A DNA stretch of 37,985 nucleotides from an uncultured archaeon. Lineage in GTDB: Archaea; Halobacteriota; Methanosarcinia; Methanosarcinales; Methanoperedenaceae. The notes beneath the pieces were generated by a model. That model was given only the letters and a program-made list of their open reading frames with translations, had not been told where the DNA came from and made no database searches. Every line of letters begins with the position of its first letter. Position 1 is the stretch's first letter. This document shows, piece by piece, positions 17,066 through 25,603 of this stretch. The translations under genes and the position numbers were made by a program. Location of the stretch: positions 1 through 37,985 of the forward strand of contig CABMII010000067.1 in assembly GCA_902386255.1 (NCBI GenBank). The letters are read 5' to 3'.

Positions 17066-18596
17066 AGGGCGCCTTTTCCACTGTTAATTCGGGCAATGCG
17101 ATTAATTGATGTTCTTTTATCTCCACAGAGGTCACGTCCGCATCACCGTTTATCCAAATCTTTGCAATGTGATCGATATCGGCTACATCTTCCAGGAGAT
17201 GATAGAGTTCAGACCGGTAGACATTCCTTCCCAGTGGCCACCCCGTCCCCTCAGGACCGCCGGTAACGGGGTGAAAGTACTCATTTATCCTGCTTGTAGC
17301 CTCTTGTATAGCTTGCGCTTCGTTTTTATTTTTCTTAAGAGCTATCCATACTTTGAGGAATATGTCCTTGTAAAAAGGGGATACCACATGCACTCTGGTT
17401 GTGATCAATTTTTTTGCTTCCAGATACCCCCTTACCTCTTCTTTTAACAAACGCGAAGGCTTCGGTTTGTCTTTCGAACCTGAATATATATTCGGTTTAT
17501 TGCTTTCCATTTTGACATTGAATGTATCGGCCCTGGCACCATCAATTGTCAAAATAGCTCTTGTTTTTTCATTATTCAATCCGAGCCGGAGGGAATGATT
17601 TCCGGTGGACAGGTTTATGTTATTTTCATCGATTTTTTTAATTTGTGCATCCTTCACCCAGTTTGCATCATAATTATTTCTTATGAAATCTTTAAATATG
17701 GCGCACTCGGTTGCCGGAATATCATCAAAGCAAAATAGATACTCTTCACAGTACCTGGAATTTTCTATCCAGGCGGGGATTATGATTATAGATAAATGGC
17801 CCGGTTTTTCTATATCTACAGTACTGTATTCCAGATCCCGGTTATTCATGCAAATAGCTCTTCCTTCCAGACCACTTTGTAATTTCTTCATACAGTCAAG
17901 AGCTTTGTTTTCAAAATCCACGGATGTAACAGCCCTGTACCCCGACTCCATGAAACCCACAGATGCTTCTTTGATTTCGGTTACACTTTTCCTTTTCCCA
18001 TCCTCAATATCCAGAAGCAAATTCAATAGCTTTCTGTATTCAATATCCAGGTCCGGAACATTGTAGATGTCCATGTCGCCATTCTTCTTTTCAACATGCA
18101 GGTAACGGGTCCGGCATCCATTTATCTTTAGATTTGCCTTGTATTCTTTCTTGCCAAGGATTAACTCCACCCGGTTTCTGCCTTTTTCCTCGACAGCGAT
18201 GAGGGTTCTATCGTCAATTTTTTTGATAATTTTTGTTTTGACTGCCCAATCCAGATCAAAATCGCCCTTAAGAAATGTCCGGAATCTTGCAAAATCGTTA
18301 TCTTGAATCGTATTCCATGAGAATAAGAACGGGCCGCTCAGCAATCTCTTAAGTTCATCTTCTTGCGGGACCCCTGCTATTAGCTTTAAAAAGTTAATAT
18401 AGGATTCATCCGGTACCTGGTTTATCCTGTAAATCACCATTTCGCCAAGCCATGAGAAGAGTTCAAGGAGTGTTATTCCGGGATCGGAAGGGTTATGGTT
18501 TGTCCACTCTTTGTTGTAGCGCGGAATAAGAGCCCTTGCCTCTTTCATCAGGTCTTCAAAGCTTCTGTCATCCAGGTTGGGTATGGGTATTGACAT
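17058..18596 (-). CDS. Baseplate J-like wedge protein (second copy of the module)
   Basis: The 512-residue protein starts MSIPIPNLDDRSFEDLMKEA, typical of baseplate assembly proteins of eCIS and large phages. NPSDPGITLLELFSWLGEM follows and, near the C-terminus, the stretch TGGPEGTGWPLGRNVYRSEL. The latter is a paralogue of a motif in the 1297-residue neighbour (GGPEKEGWDFGRNVYISQ), so the two wedge proteins share a C-terminal domain. The start at 18596 is chosen because GAGGAG lies just upstream; a longer frame extends into the previous gene. It probably forms the wedge heterodimer with that neighbour, like T4 gp6. Confidence 0.83.
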   Translation of the reverse strand: MSIPIPNLDDRSFEDLMKEARALIPRYNKEWTNHNPSDPGITLLELFSWLGEMVIYRINQVPDESYINFLKLIAGVPQEDELKRLLSGPFLFSWNTIQDNDFARFRTFLKGDFDLDWAVKTKIIKKIDDRTLIAVEEKGRNRVELILGKKEYKANLKINGCRTRYLHVEKKNGDMDIYNVPDLDIEYRKLLNLLLDIEDGKRKSVTEIKEASVGFMESGYRAVTSVDFENKALDCMKKLQSGLEGRAICMNNRDLEYSTVDIEKPGHLSIIIIPAWIENSRYCEEYLFCFDDIPATECAIFKDFIRNNYDANWVKDAQIKKIDENNINLSTGNHSLRLGLNNEKTRAILTIDGARADTFNVKMESNKPNIYSGSKDKPKPSRLLKEEVRGYLEAKKLITTRVHVVSPFYKDIFLKVWIALKKNKNEAQAIQEATSRINEYFHPVTGGPEGTGWPLGRNVYRSELYHLLEDVADIDHIAKIWINGDADVTSVEIKEHQLIALPELTVEKAPYE

Positions 18597-18604
18597 TTTA
18601 CTCC

Positions 18605-21600
18605 TCAACGTTTTGACATTCCGGGCCCGAAACACCAGCCACAGTAATCGTATTCATCAATCTTATCGAGGGTTCTGGTAAATATCATATGATCTTTTTG
18701 TATCAGGTTCAGATTGCAATTTGGCTGTATTCTGTTCAGGTCATGGATTTCTTTTGTATTTGTATTTATGAGATACCGGTATGCCAGTTCCTCTTTTACT
18801 TTGTTTATTGCATGCTCACCTGAATAAACAAGGTAGTTCTCTTCAATGAAAATTTTTTCAGAATTACTTACCTTTTTTATCATTCCGGTCAATCGTTTTG
18901 AAGAATCATCTTTAAAGCTCAGGACAAAACTATCGCCGACATTAAGGATTGATATCTTGAGAGGATTAAGACCTATATCGCCTGCAGGAGCCTTATTGAG
19001 AGTGAAAGATTTAATCCTCCCGTCAGAGGTCTTAACTATACTGCCCGCAGGATATTCATCATCAACCTGTGACGGCTCGCATTCAAGGGTATCATCCAAC
19101 ATCCCATGGGACACAGACTTTATTACGAGGTTTGCACTCTTGTCCTGGTGGCTCAGGATGATACTGTCCCCCTCCTTAAAACCCATAACAGTGAGCGCAT
19201 CTGTCTTACCTTCAGGAAGCTCTTCAGCCAGGGAAACTGAGATTTTTCCATCACTCGATTCTATCCGGCTATACTCCGGGTAAGAATCGGAGAGAATTAA
19301 ACTCTCCATTAAAATCAATTTATAGATCTGGATCGAAGCGTTAAGAACCAAATCGTCCACATAATCGACACCGTCTGTATTTTCGATGACATCGTAAACT
19401 TGTGATATGTATACATTTCTGCCAAAGTCCCATCCCTCTTTTTCCGGGCCGCCAATAAGCGGGTGAAAAAACCGCTTAAGATTATCGATGATCCTTCCCT
19501 CGATGATTTTTGCATCGGTAATCGATGTGAAATGTACCTTCGCTTCCACTCCTACCTGAATATAGCCCGGGCCAATAAGGTTAATTTGGGAAGGGCAGGT
19601 TGTGAGGTATGTAGACGTTCTGTTGAAAATATAGTCCTGGATTTCATTAATCATTCCCCTGCCCGGGATAGGTTTGGGATTTTCGCGTTCATCAGGGACA
19701 ATAATCATAGTAATCCAGCCAGGCCTGAAATTCTCACCCGGATCGGTGGTTGGCAGACATTTGACCCTGGCGACTTTGGGGGAAGCCTCCCTTGCCAGCC
19801 ATTCAAAATCTTCATAGGTGACAGCCCGGTCACGATGTTTGATGGTCTGCGGCCCTTGTTCCCTGAGCCAGTCAAGATCCTTCCGGTCCTCACCGCCATC
19901 AGAATCCTCATAATTGGTTACTGATTCAACAAAAGGAAAAACCGTCATGGGCTTTGTTATGGATTGGACACCCACATTATTCCCTTTTACACCCCCGCCG
20001 TACTGGTAACTGCACCGGATATTATCCTTTTCTGCAGGAGGAATCATACCCATTTCACCGTCCCCAAAAGTTATCGTCCCTTTATTGCGGTCAATAATAT
20101 AGTGCCGGCTGTAAGGACCGGAAGAGTAAAGATAGTTCCTTTCATGCCACCGCACCCAGTACCCGATAACATTGCCATCATCATCCTTTATCTCTTCTAT
20201 CGCATCCTTCCCTTCCTCAAAGCGGATAGTCGATTTCTCCTCTTCGGTAAGTGAGATCTCCCGCACAATGACTTTTTGTCCCGGCAAAACCGGGAAATGG
20301 GAAAAATTGAAAACCTGACTGGTTTTCCCGTTGCTTGAACCCAGAATCTCGTTGTCAACCGTAATGCGATTATATGCCCATACAGTGTTCGTGTAGATGC
20401 CTTTCAACCGGGGCAGGTTCTCATACTTACCTTTATCCAGCCTCGCCCGTATCCAGTAATATTCTGTTCCGAACTCAAAGCAGTGCCTCTTTTCCACGTC
20501 ATCCGGCGCCAGGAATTGTATCATCTCCATTTTGGTCAGGTTCCTTGTTCCGTCTTCAACGCTCAGAAGAGACCAGGTCTTACCTGTCCAGTATTCCCAC
20601 GCCAGGACCGGAGGGTTGTAAGATTCAGGGGTCATGAGAACAGTGAACATATTTTCAAGGAGCGGGAAGAATATGGTCACAGGAAGCGTAGAAATATCCT
20701 GGCCAAAGGCGAGGTAGACTGCCTGCTGGGTGTCTGCTACAGGCTGGAATGGGGTGAAGGTTTTGCCACTCCTGCACGCTTCGGTTTCATCACAATAAAT
20801 GAAATCGTTATATGTAAGAATGACCTCCAAATCCTTTTTGGATATATTATAAGAATATTCAAGCGCCAATTTGCTTATGGATGGCGGTTTATAAGTAGGC
20901 GGTTTATATATCCATCCGGTCTTTTTGATAGTAAAATCCGTGTCGGAAGCAATGTCGGGTTCAAAAGCAGAATCAATGGTGAGTGAATTATCATCTGAAA
21001 TACTGGTAACGATTCTGGCCTGGCGCGCGGAGGTGATTGAATCGCCTATCTTGAGCTCTGTCTTGAACTTCGTTTCCGTCCCTGTAACAAATTTATCCTT
21101 GCTCTTAATTTTTCCCGTACCTTTGCCTGCATCTATTGAAATTTCGTCATAGCTTGCATCCTTGCCGTAGTTCCCGCCAATGATGCGCACGCGAACCCAG
21201 TGGTTCTTTTCACCATTGATTTCCTTCTCTTCTATCTTGGGGCATGTGAATTTAACCGTTTTTTGATCAGCGGCTTTGAATGTAAAAGCATTGGTGGTAT
21301 CGGTGAACTTATAATCACCCTTATCTCCCGAAACCCCTTCCTGGGTTGTTTTATATATTGTCTTCCAGCTATTTCCATCCCAGAATTCCCAGACGAGTGT
21401 TATAGCTTTCGTATCCGGTGAATCCACCCCCGCTGAAAAGTTGAATTTTAATGTTAATATTGCGCCTTCCTTGGAAAAGACCTCTTTTGAGCCTATATAA
21501 AAAGTATCATTGAATTTTGGTCTTTCTCCAAAAGGAAAGAAATCCCTGGTCAAATCAATCGGGACATTATTGAAAAATGCTAAATCCGGAGGGACAGGGG

Positions 21601-22498
21601 AGCCGGAAGCTATCGATACACTTGCTTTAATCGTGTTGATCAACGGCAGGTTATCTTTTGGAATCGGGGTATTCAGTTCGGCATACATCCAGTGCTTTGT
21701 CCAGTCCTTTTCCTGGTCTTTTGCCGTCAGGGTCTTTTCCGAGATTCCCCCCACAGGTTCAAAAACAATACTTCCGCTCTTCAAAAGGTTGGCAACATTC
21801 TTGTCAGTGCCGGCTGCAACATTCAGGGATTTTGGCGCTAAATTTTCATCGAAGCAGTACCATTTCACTTCCCAGGGAACAGTCTGTGATATATCGACTT
21901 TGAGAACTACATCAAGTGTAATGACTGCCTTTTCCTTGAAGCTGAAAAGACCACTGTCACCGAGGTAAAGGCGGTGAGGAACAAGTTCCTTCCCTTTGAA
22001 AAGGACAACAGCCTCAGTTGTATTGCCGGATAAGACAGCGGTCTGATCAGCCCATTTATCCTCATCGGGTGAAAGGCTTACCGCCCCAACCAGTTTCGGC
22101 GGGATAATTGTGATGTCTTTTGCGGTTTCAAAAACGATGGCTTCTTTTTCTTTTGTCTGGGCAGTGGCTACCTGAGCCCCGGCTGGTATTCTCCTGTATG
22201 TGGTTTCCCCCTTTGCCATGTTAAAGGTCAGGGGTGCCCTGGCCTCTGTGGGGGGATATAAATTTGTTCCCACCATATCCAGAAAAACCAGGAAATTCTT
22301 ATCAGGGACTTTGTTCAACCTCTGGATTATTATCTCTATCATCCTGGAAAAGATATGCATGAGTGTATCGGCATATTTATCCGATTCGATAGCAGGCACG
22401 TCTTTCCATTCTGGGCAATAGTAAAGAGCCAAGTCCCTTACCTGTTCAAATAACATCTGCTGGTCCCTTGAATCGATTTTAGGCGGGTCTGCGGTCAT
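18605..22498 (-). CDS. Large baseplate J-like protein (Afp11 type)
   Basis: At 1297 residues this is the largest protein in the window. It opens with DSRDQQMLFEQVRDLALYY and FLDMVGTNLYPPTEARAPLTF, has a long beta-rich insertion, and the J-type core TIKHRDRAVTYEDFEWLAR, then FHPLIGGPEKEGWDFGRNVY. These are marks of the putative baseplate assembly proteins of eCIS loci. It builds the wedge ring around the spike that triggers sheath contraction. Its start overlaps the gp25 stop by 4 nt. A C-terminal extension of about 200 residues follows the J core; its role is not clear. Confidence 0.88.
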   Translation of the reverse strand: MTADPPKIDSRDQQMLFEQVRDLALYYCPEWKDVPAIESDKYADTLMHIFSRMIEIIIQRLNKVPDKNFLVFLDMVGTNLYPPTEARAPLTFNMAKGETTYRRIPAGAQVATAQTKEKEAIVFETAKDITIIPPKLVGAVSLSPDEDKWADQTAVLSGNTTEAVVLFKGKELVPHRLYLGDSGLFSFKEKAVITLDVVLKVDISQTVPWEVKWYCFDENLAPKSLNVAAGTDKNVANLLKSGSIVFEPVGGISEKTLTAKDQEKDWTKHWMYAELNTPIPKDNLPLINTIKASVSIASGSPVPPDLAFFNNVPIDLTRDFFPFGERPKFNDTFYIGSKEVFSKEGAILTLKFNFSAGVDSPDTKAITLVWEFWDGNSWKTIYKTTQEGVSGDKGDYKFTDTTNAFTFKAADQKTVKFTCPKIEEKEINGEKNHWVRVRIIGGNYGKDASYDEISIDAGKGTGKIKSKDKFVTGTETKFKTELKIGDSITSARQARIVTSISDDNSLTIDSAFEPDIASDTDFTIKKTGWIYKPPTYKPPSISKLALEYSYNISKKDLEVILTYNDFIYCDETEACRSGKTFTPFQPVADTQQAVYLAFGQDISTLPVTIFFPLLENMFTVLMTPESYNPPVLAWEYWTGKTWSLLSVEDGTRNLTKMEMIQFLAPDDVEKRHCFEFGTEYYWIRARLDKGKYENLPRLKGIYTNTVWAYNRITVDNEILGSSNGKTSQVFNFSHFPVLPGQKVIVREISLTEEEKSTIRFEEGKDAIEEIKDDDGNVIGYWVRWHERNYLYSSGPYSRHYIIDRNKGTITFGDGEMGMIPPAEKDNIRCSYQYGGGVKGNNVGVQSITKPMTVFPFVESVTNYEDSDGGEDRKDLDWLREQGPQTIKHRDRAVTYEDFEWLAREASPKVARVKCLPTTDPGENFRPGWITMIIVPDERENPKPIPGRGMINEIQDYIFNRTSTYLTTCPSQINLIGPGYIQVGVEAKVHFTSITDAKIIEGRIIDNLKRFFHPLIGGPEKEGWDFGRNVYISQVYDVIENTDGVDYVDDLVLNASIQIYKLILMESLILSDSYPEYSRIESSDGKISVSLAEELPEGKTDALTVMGFKEGDSIILSHQDKSANLVIKSVSHGMLDDTLECEPSQVDDEYPAGSIVKTSDGRIKSFTLNKAPAGDIGLNPLKISILNVGDSFVLSFKDDSSKRLTGMIKKVSNSEKIFIEENYLVYSGEHAINKVKEELAYRYLINTNTKEIHDLNRIQPNCNLNLIQKDHMIFTRTLDKIDEYDYCGWCFGPGMSKR

Positions 22499-22896
22499 GC
22501 AATCTTCCCCCTTTCAAGGTAAAATGGATATACCAGGTTATCCTTTGTATTCGTCGTCTTTACCATGTAATCTATACTTATGATAAGTTTGTTCTGTTCT
22601 GTTTCATCTGGCTCTGCGTTCACATTCAGTAATTCAATCCGCGGTTCCCACTTCAGCAATGCCTCTTTTATATAAAACGTTATGAGTGTAGCGGTTGAGG
22701 TATTGTTAGGTGCAAAAACAAGCTCGTTGATTCCGCATCCGAAATCAGGTCTCATGACCCGCTCGCCCCTGGCAGTGCCGAGTATTATCATTATGGATTC
22801 CCGGATGGAATCGTAGCCCTCGGAAGAAACAATCTTTCCATCTACAATAGATACCGGAAACTTCCAGCCCCTTCCTAAGAAATCCGCATCGGTCAT
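22495..22896 (-). CDS. Baseplate wedge protein gp25 (Afp9 type)
   Basis: The 133-residue protein shows the GPW/gp25 pattern: FLGRGWKFPVSI, SIRESIMIILGTARGERVM and RPDFGCGINELVFAPN, the signature EPR-type patch that seeds sheath assembly on the baseplate. The C-terminal part ends YPFYLERGKIA. It is directly abutted by the PAAR gene stop (no spacer) and overlaps the next gene by 4 nt. One gp25 gene is expected per eCIS, as seen here. Confidence 0.92.
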   Translation of the reverse strand: MTDADFLGRGWKFPVSIVDGKIVSSEGYDSIRESIMIILGTARGERVMRPDFGCGINELVFAPNNTSTATLITFYIKEALLKWEPRIELLNVNAEPDETEQNKLIISIDYMVKTTNTKDNLVYPFYLERGKIA

Positions 22897-23295
22897 TTAT
22901 CCTCCTATCAGAACAGTGCCAACCGCTATGACTTGGCCAACGGGAAGGTCAGAAGGGTCATTGCAGGTCATTGCCGTATCGCCGCTCCTTGCCGCCATTT
23001 TCCCATTGATCTTTACAGTAGTACTTCCAATCTTTATGGTCGCCTTGTTTGAGGGGGGATTCTGGAACGGCCCTCCCTGCGGGATATGCGGCGGCGTGTT
23101 TGAAGCTGTTGAATCAACAGTGGCCGCAGGCATTCCCATTATTTTTACATCGGAGCTGAGACCGCCGTCTATAATACCGACAAAAGGATGCGGTAATGGC
23201 GTAGGCACAGGCGGCCCCGGAGGTGCAGGTATCATTATAATATGCGTATCTGTTGCCATTATCTGGTCTCCCTGTTTAGCTGCCGGCTGCCCCAT
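22897..23295 (-). CDS. PAAR-like spike tip protein (Afp10 type)
   Basis: The 132-residue protein is rich in Pro and Gly: GQPAAKQGDQIMATDTHI, PHPFVGIIDGGLSSDVKI, MGMPAATVDSTASNTPPHIP, then KINGKMAARSGDTAMTC. These are PAAR features, forming the sharp cone on the spike. His residues near 18, 36 and 69 and a late Cys could bind the tip metal. It lies between the spike and gp25 genes, with spacers of 1 and 0 nt. It has no effector extension, so the tip seems structural only. Confidence 0.87.
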   Translation of the reverse strand: MGQPAAKQGDQIMATDTHIIMIPAPPGPPVPTPLPHPFVGIIDGGLSSDVKIMGMPAATVDSTASNTPPHIPQGGPFQNPPSNKATIKIGSTTVKINGKMAARSGDTAMTCNDPSDLPVGQVIAVGTVLIGG

Positions 23296-23296
23296 A

Positions 23297-23935
23297 TTAA
23301 TTAATGTTCACCGTTGCCCCTTTTAGATTCGCTGTTGCGGATGCTTTTAGATCCATAGTTGATGATGCCTCAATCTTTGTAGAAGCGGATGATTTAGCTT
23401 CGATATCCTTTGCCTCGATTTTCACTTTCCCGTTGGGTGCGGATATTTCAATGTCCTTGTCTGATGTTATGGAGATTTTCTTTTCTTTGGTATCGATGAT
23501 TATCTTGTTATTTTTCGATTTATCCACTATCTCTATCTTTTCCTGCCCGTCGGTATCATCAAGCCTTATCACATGTCCGCTTCGTGATTTTATAATCCTG
23601 AAATTGTTCTTCCCGTCATCATTTACAAGAGGCGGGCTGTCCTTGCCGTTCCATAACGAACCTATTACGTACGGGATGTTTATGTCGCCGTACTCAAAAG
23701 CCACAAGCACTTCGTCATTCACCTCAGGCAAAAAAAATCCGCCCATTTCTTTTCCTGCCATAAAGGAAATAACTCTTGCCCAGTTCGATTCATCCTCTCC
23801 GCTCAAACGGGGTATTTTTACCTTCACGCGTCCGAGTTTATCAGGATCCTTATTATCGGTCACGACCCCGACAACGACTCCTGAGATCCGCGAATCAGTT
23901 CTCCTGCTTTGCTCCAGGACTCCGGTAATGCTCAT
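23297..23935 (-). CDS. Spike protein with OB-fold and beta-helix needle (VgrG C-terminal half)
   Basis: The 212-residue protein contains the gp5/VgrG OB-domain (VVVGVVTDNKDPDKLGRVKV, WARVISFMAGKEMGGFFLPE, NDEVLVAFEYGD, IPYVIGSLWNG) and then a repetitive beta-helix of about 100 residues with alternating Lys/Ile and Ala/Ser (GKVKIEAKDIEAKSSAS and following). It forms the trimeric central needle. In Afp8 and VgrG this is fused to the hub domain; here the hub is a separate gene overlapping by 4 nt. Confidence 0.9.
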   Translation of the reverse strand: MSITGVLEQSRRTDSRISGVVVGVVTDNKDPDKLGRVKVKIPRLSGEDESNWARVISFMAGKEMGGFFLPEVNDEVLVAFEYGDINIPYVIGSLWNGKDSPPLVNDDGKNNFRIIKSRSGHVIRLDDTDGQEKIEIVDKSKNNKIIIDTKEKKISITSDKDIEISAPNGKVKIEAKDIEAKSSASTKIEASSTMDLKASATANLKGATVNIN

Positions 23936-24981
23936 ACCCCTGTCCTCCTCACCCTGAATGTCGTTGTATATGCTCCCTCGTTGATGGAATGAACAGTGGA
24001 TGCAATATAATAGGTGCCGCTGAGCCTGTCTCCCAAACCTTTGATTTCTATGGTTTTCCCTGCCCGTATTTTCGGATTCCCGCCGCAGATTCCCTCGCCT
24101 GTTAAAAATTCTTTAAGAAATAGATTATACTTCGCCTTTGCAATATTTTCAGCGTCTTTTGAATCTATGATTAAATCGTCCACTACCGAGACTGCCGAAG
24201 CCGTGAAGGCTTTTTCAGATATTTCATAGCCCGATTCTTTACCTGTCATCTTTGATTTCTCACTACCTTTCGAAGCTGTGGAGGTTATTTCCTCCTTGTC
24301 TTTAACGTTCCAGCCCCTGACCTCTATCTTGCTTCCTTCAGTCAGTGTTTTTATCCGGGCTGAAAAATTCTGCAGGTCTATCCCGTACTGGAGTGTTACC
24401 TCCGGGGTTTTATCTTCCTGCGATTTCCTGAAAATAAAAGTCTTATCATCAACAAACATTTCATAACCAACCCGGTTTGCGCGTTCGAGGAGGAATTCAT
24501 AGTTGGTCTGGTTATTCTGGAATATGTACGGCTGGATGGTTCCCGTATCGTCGGCACTGGGTGAAAGACTTGCCTCGGAAGCAACCTTTGATGCGATATC
24601 GCTGTCCTTCATATCCTTAAACGAGCGCCTCATTGTTCCGAACCTGAGCCTGTGAAGCCTGTCATAACCCCTTATCTCGACATAGGAAAAATCCCCGAAT
24701 GTATAATCAAGGGATGTGATCTCACCTGTCATCATTTCTACCGTACTGTCGATGCCCATCGAGACTTTTACAATGTCTCCAACCTTGAAGGTCTTAAGAT
24801 CTACGCCTCGCCATGCGCCTTTAAAAAAATCAACCGTATTGAACTTGATAGTAAACATCGCCGGAAGATTAATCTCATCTTCAAGGGTCACTCCTTCCAC
24901 AGCGGATAATAACTCTTTTGAAAGCTCGCTTCCGTTCAGGAACAGCTTGAAATTGGCGACATTTATTACATCGGCGGCCAT
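23932..24981 (-). CDS. Hub protein, late-control-D/VgrG N-terminal half
   Basis: The roughly 349-residue protein has the gpD/gp27 hub pattern: FKLFLNGSELSKELLSAVEG, VTLEDEINLPAMFTIKF, VGDIVKVSMGID, TSLDYTFGDFSYVEIRGYDR, and the end GTYYIASTVHSINEGAYTTT. It links the six-fold tube to the three-fold spike. The ATG at 24981 is preferred over a TTG at 24990, because GGGAG lies at the right distance. It lies 13 nt after the LysM gene and overlaps the spike gene. Confidence 0.9.
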   Translation of the reverse strand: MAADVINVANFKLFLNGSELSKELLSAVEGVTLEDEINLPAMFTIKFNTVDFFKGAWRGVDLKTFKVGDIVKVSMGIDSTVEMMTGEITSLDYTFGDFSYVEIRGYDRLHRLRFGTMRRSFKDMKDSDIASKVASEASLSPSADDTGTIQPYIFQNNQTNYEFLLERANRVGYEMFVDDKTFIFRKSQEDKTPEVTLQYGIDLQNFSARIKTLTEGSKIEVRGWNVKDKEEITSTASKGSEKSKMTGKESGYEISEKAFTASAVSVVDDLIIDSKDAENIAKAKYNLFLKEFLTGEGICGGNPKIRAGKTIEIKGLGDRLSGTYYIASTVHSINEGAYTTTFRVRRTGV

Positions 24982-24994
24982 AAGGCACAACTCC

Positions 24995-25603
24995 CTAATC
25001 AGGAATTATTAAAGTCCTTCCGATGTCGTCGTCTTTTGGAAACTCACGCGGGTTAAGAATATTGTTTTCGTCAGCGATCTTCCTCCATAAAGATACATCC
25101 ATGAGCGCTTTATCGGCGATAAGGTCAAGCCTGTCCCCGCTTTTTACGGTCCACAATTTCCTGCAGGCTTCCGCTCCTTTTAACTTTGCGTCTTCCTCAG
25201 TTGTTACAACAGACTTCAAAGTGACCGTCAGTTCCGCTCTTACGGGTATCCCGCTCGGGAGAAACATTGTGAATTTCTGGTCATGTTTATTTATGATTCC
25301 CTTGTAGGTGAATTTCCCCCAGCTAAACAGGCATATATGAGGTTTCTTTGTTTCTTTTCCCTCAACAGTAGGCATAACGAGTGAGGTTATCTTTCCGATT
25401 TTCTCCCTGACATCAGTTTGCTTTTCGTAAGTATCGAAGAGCAGCGTAACCGTGAAATCCGCTAAATTTACCTTATTGAAACTCAGCGATGAGCCTTCAC
25501 CGTTTGTCGCTGCAAGGGTCGAGACAGTATATTCTTTCGGATTAAACATTACTTCGATAGTTTCGTTCGTATCGAGGACTGTTATCTGGGCCTTTGAAAC
25601 CAT
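24995..25603 (-). CDS. LysM-containing tube/baseplate connector (Afp7 type)
   Basis: The 202-residue protein has an N-terminal beta domain (IEVMFNPKEYTVS is typical of eCIS and phage tube connectors), the stretch KINKH-like FTYKGIINKHDQKF, and a C-terminal LysM motif: LWTVKSGDRLDLIADKALMD through LWRKIADENNILNPR ending IGRTLIIPD. It probably acts between hub and tube, as gp53 or Afp7; LysM is used in assembly, not necessarily for peptidoglycan binding. Start and upstream stop overlap (TGATG), so translation is coupled to the 718-residue protein. Confidence 0.9.
   Translation of the reverse strand: MVSKAQITVLDTNETIEVMFNPKEYTVSTLAATNGEGSSLSFNKVNLADFTVTLLFDTYEKQTDVREKIGKITSLVMPTVEGKETKKPHICLFSWGKFTYKGIINKHDQKFTMFLPSGIPVRAELTVTLKSVVTTEEDAKLKGAEACRKLWTVKSGDRLDLIADKALMDVSLWRKIADENNILNPREFPKDDDIGRTLIIPD

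Noticed and set aside
19463-19924. Plus-strand frames inside the eCIS operon, such as this one and 23304-23957
   Set aside because: Shadows of minus-strand genes with clear families; composition is irregular and no ribosome sites are present.
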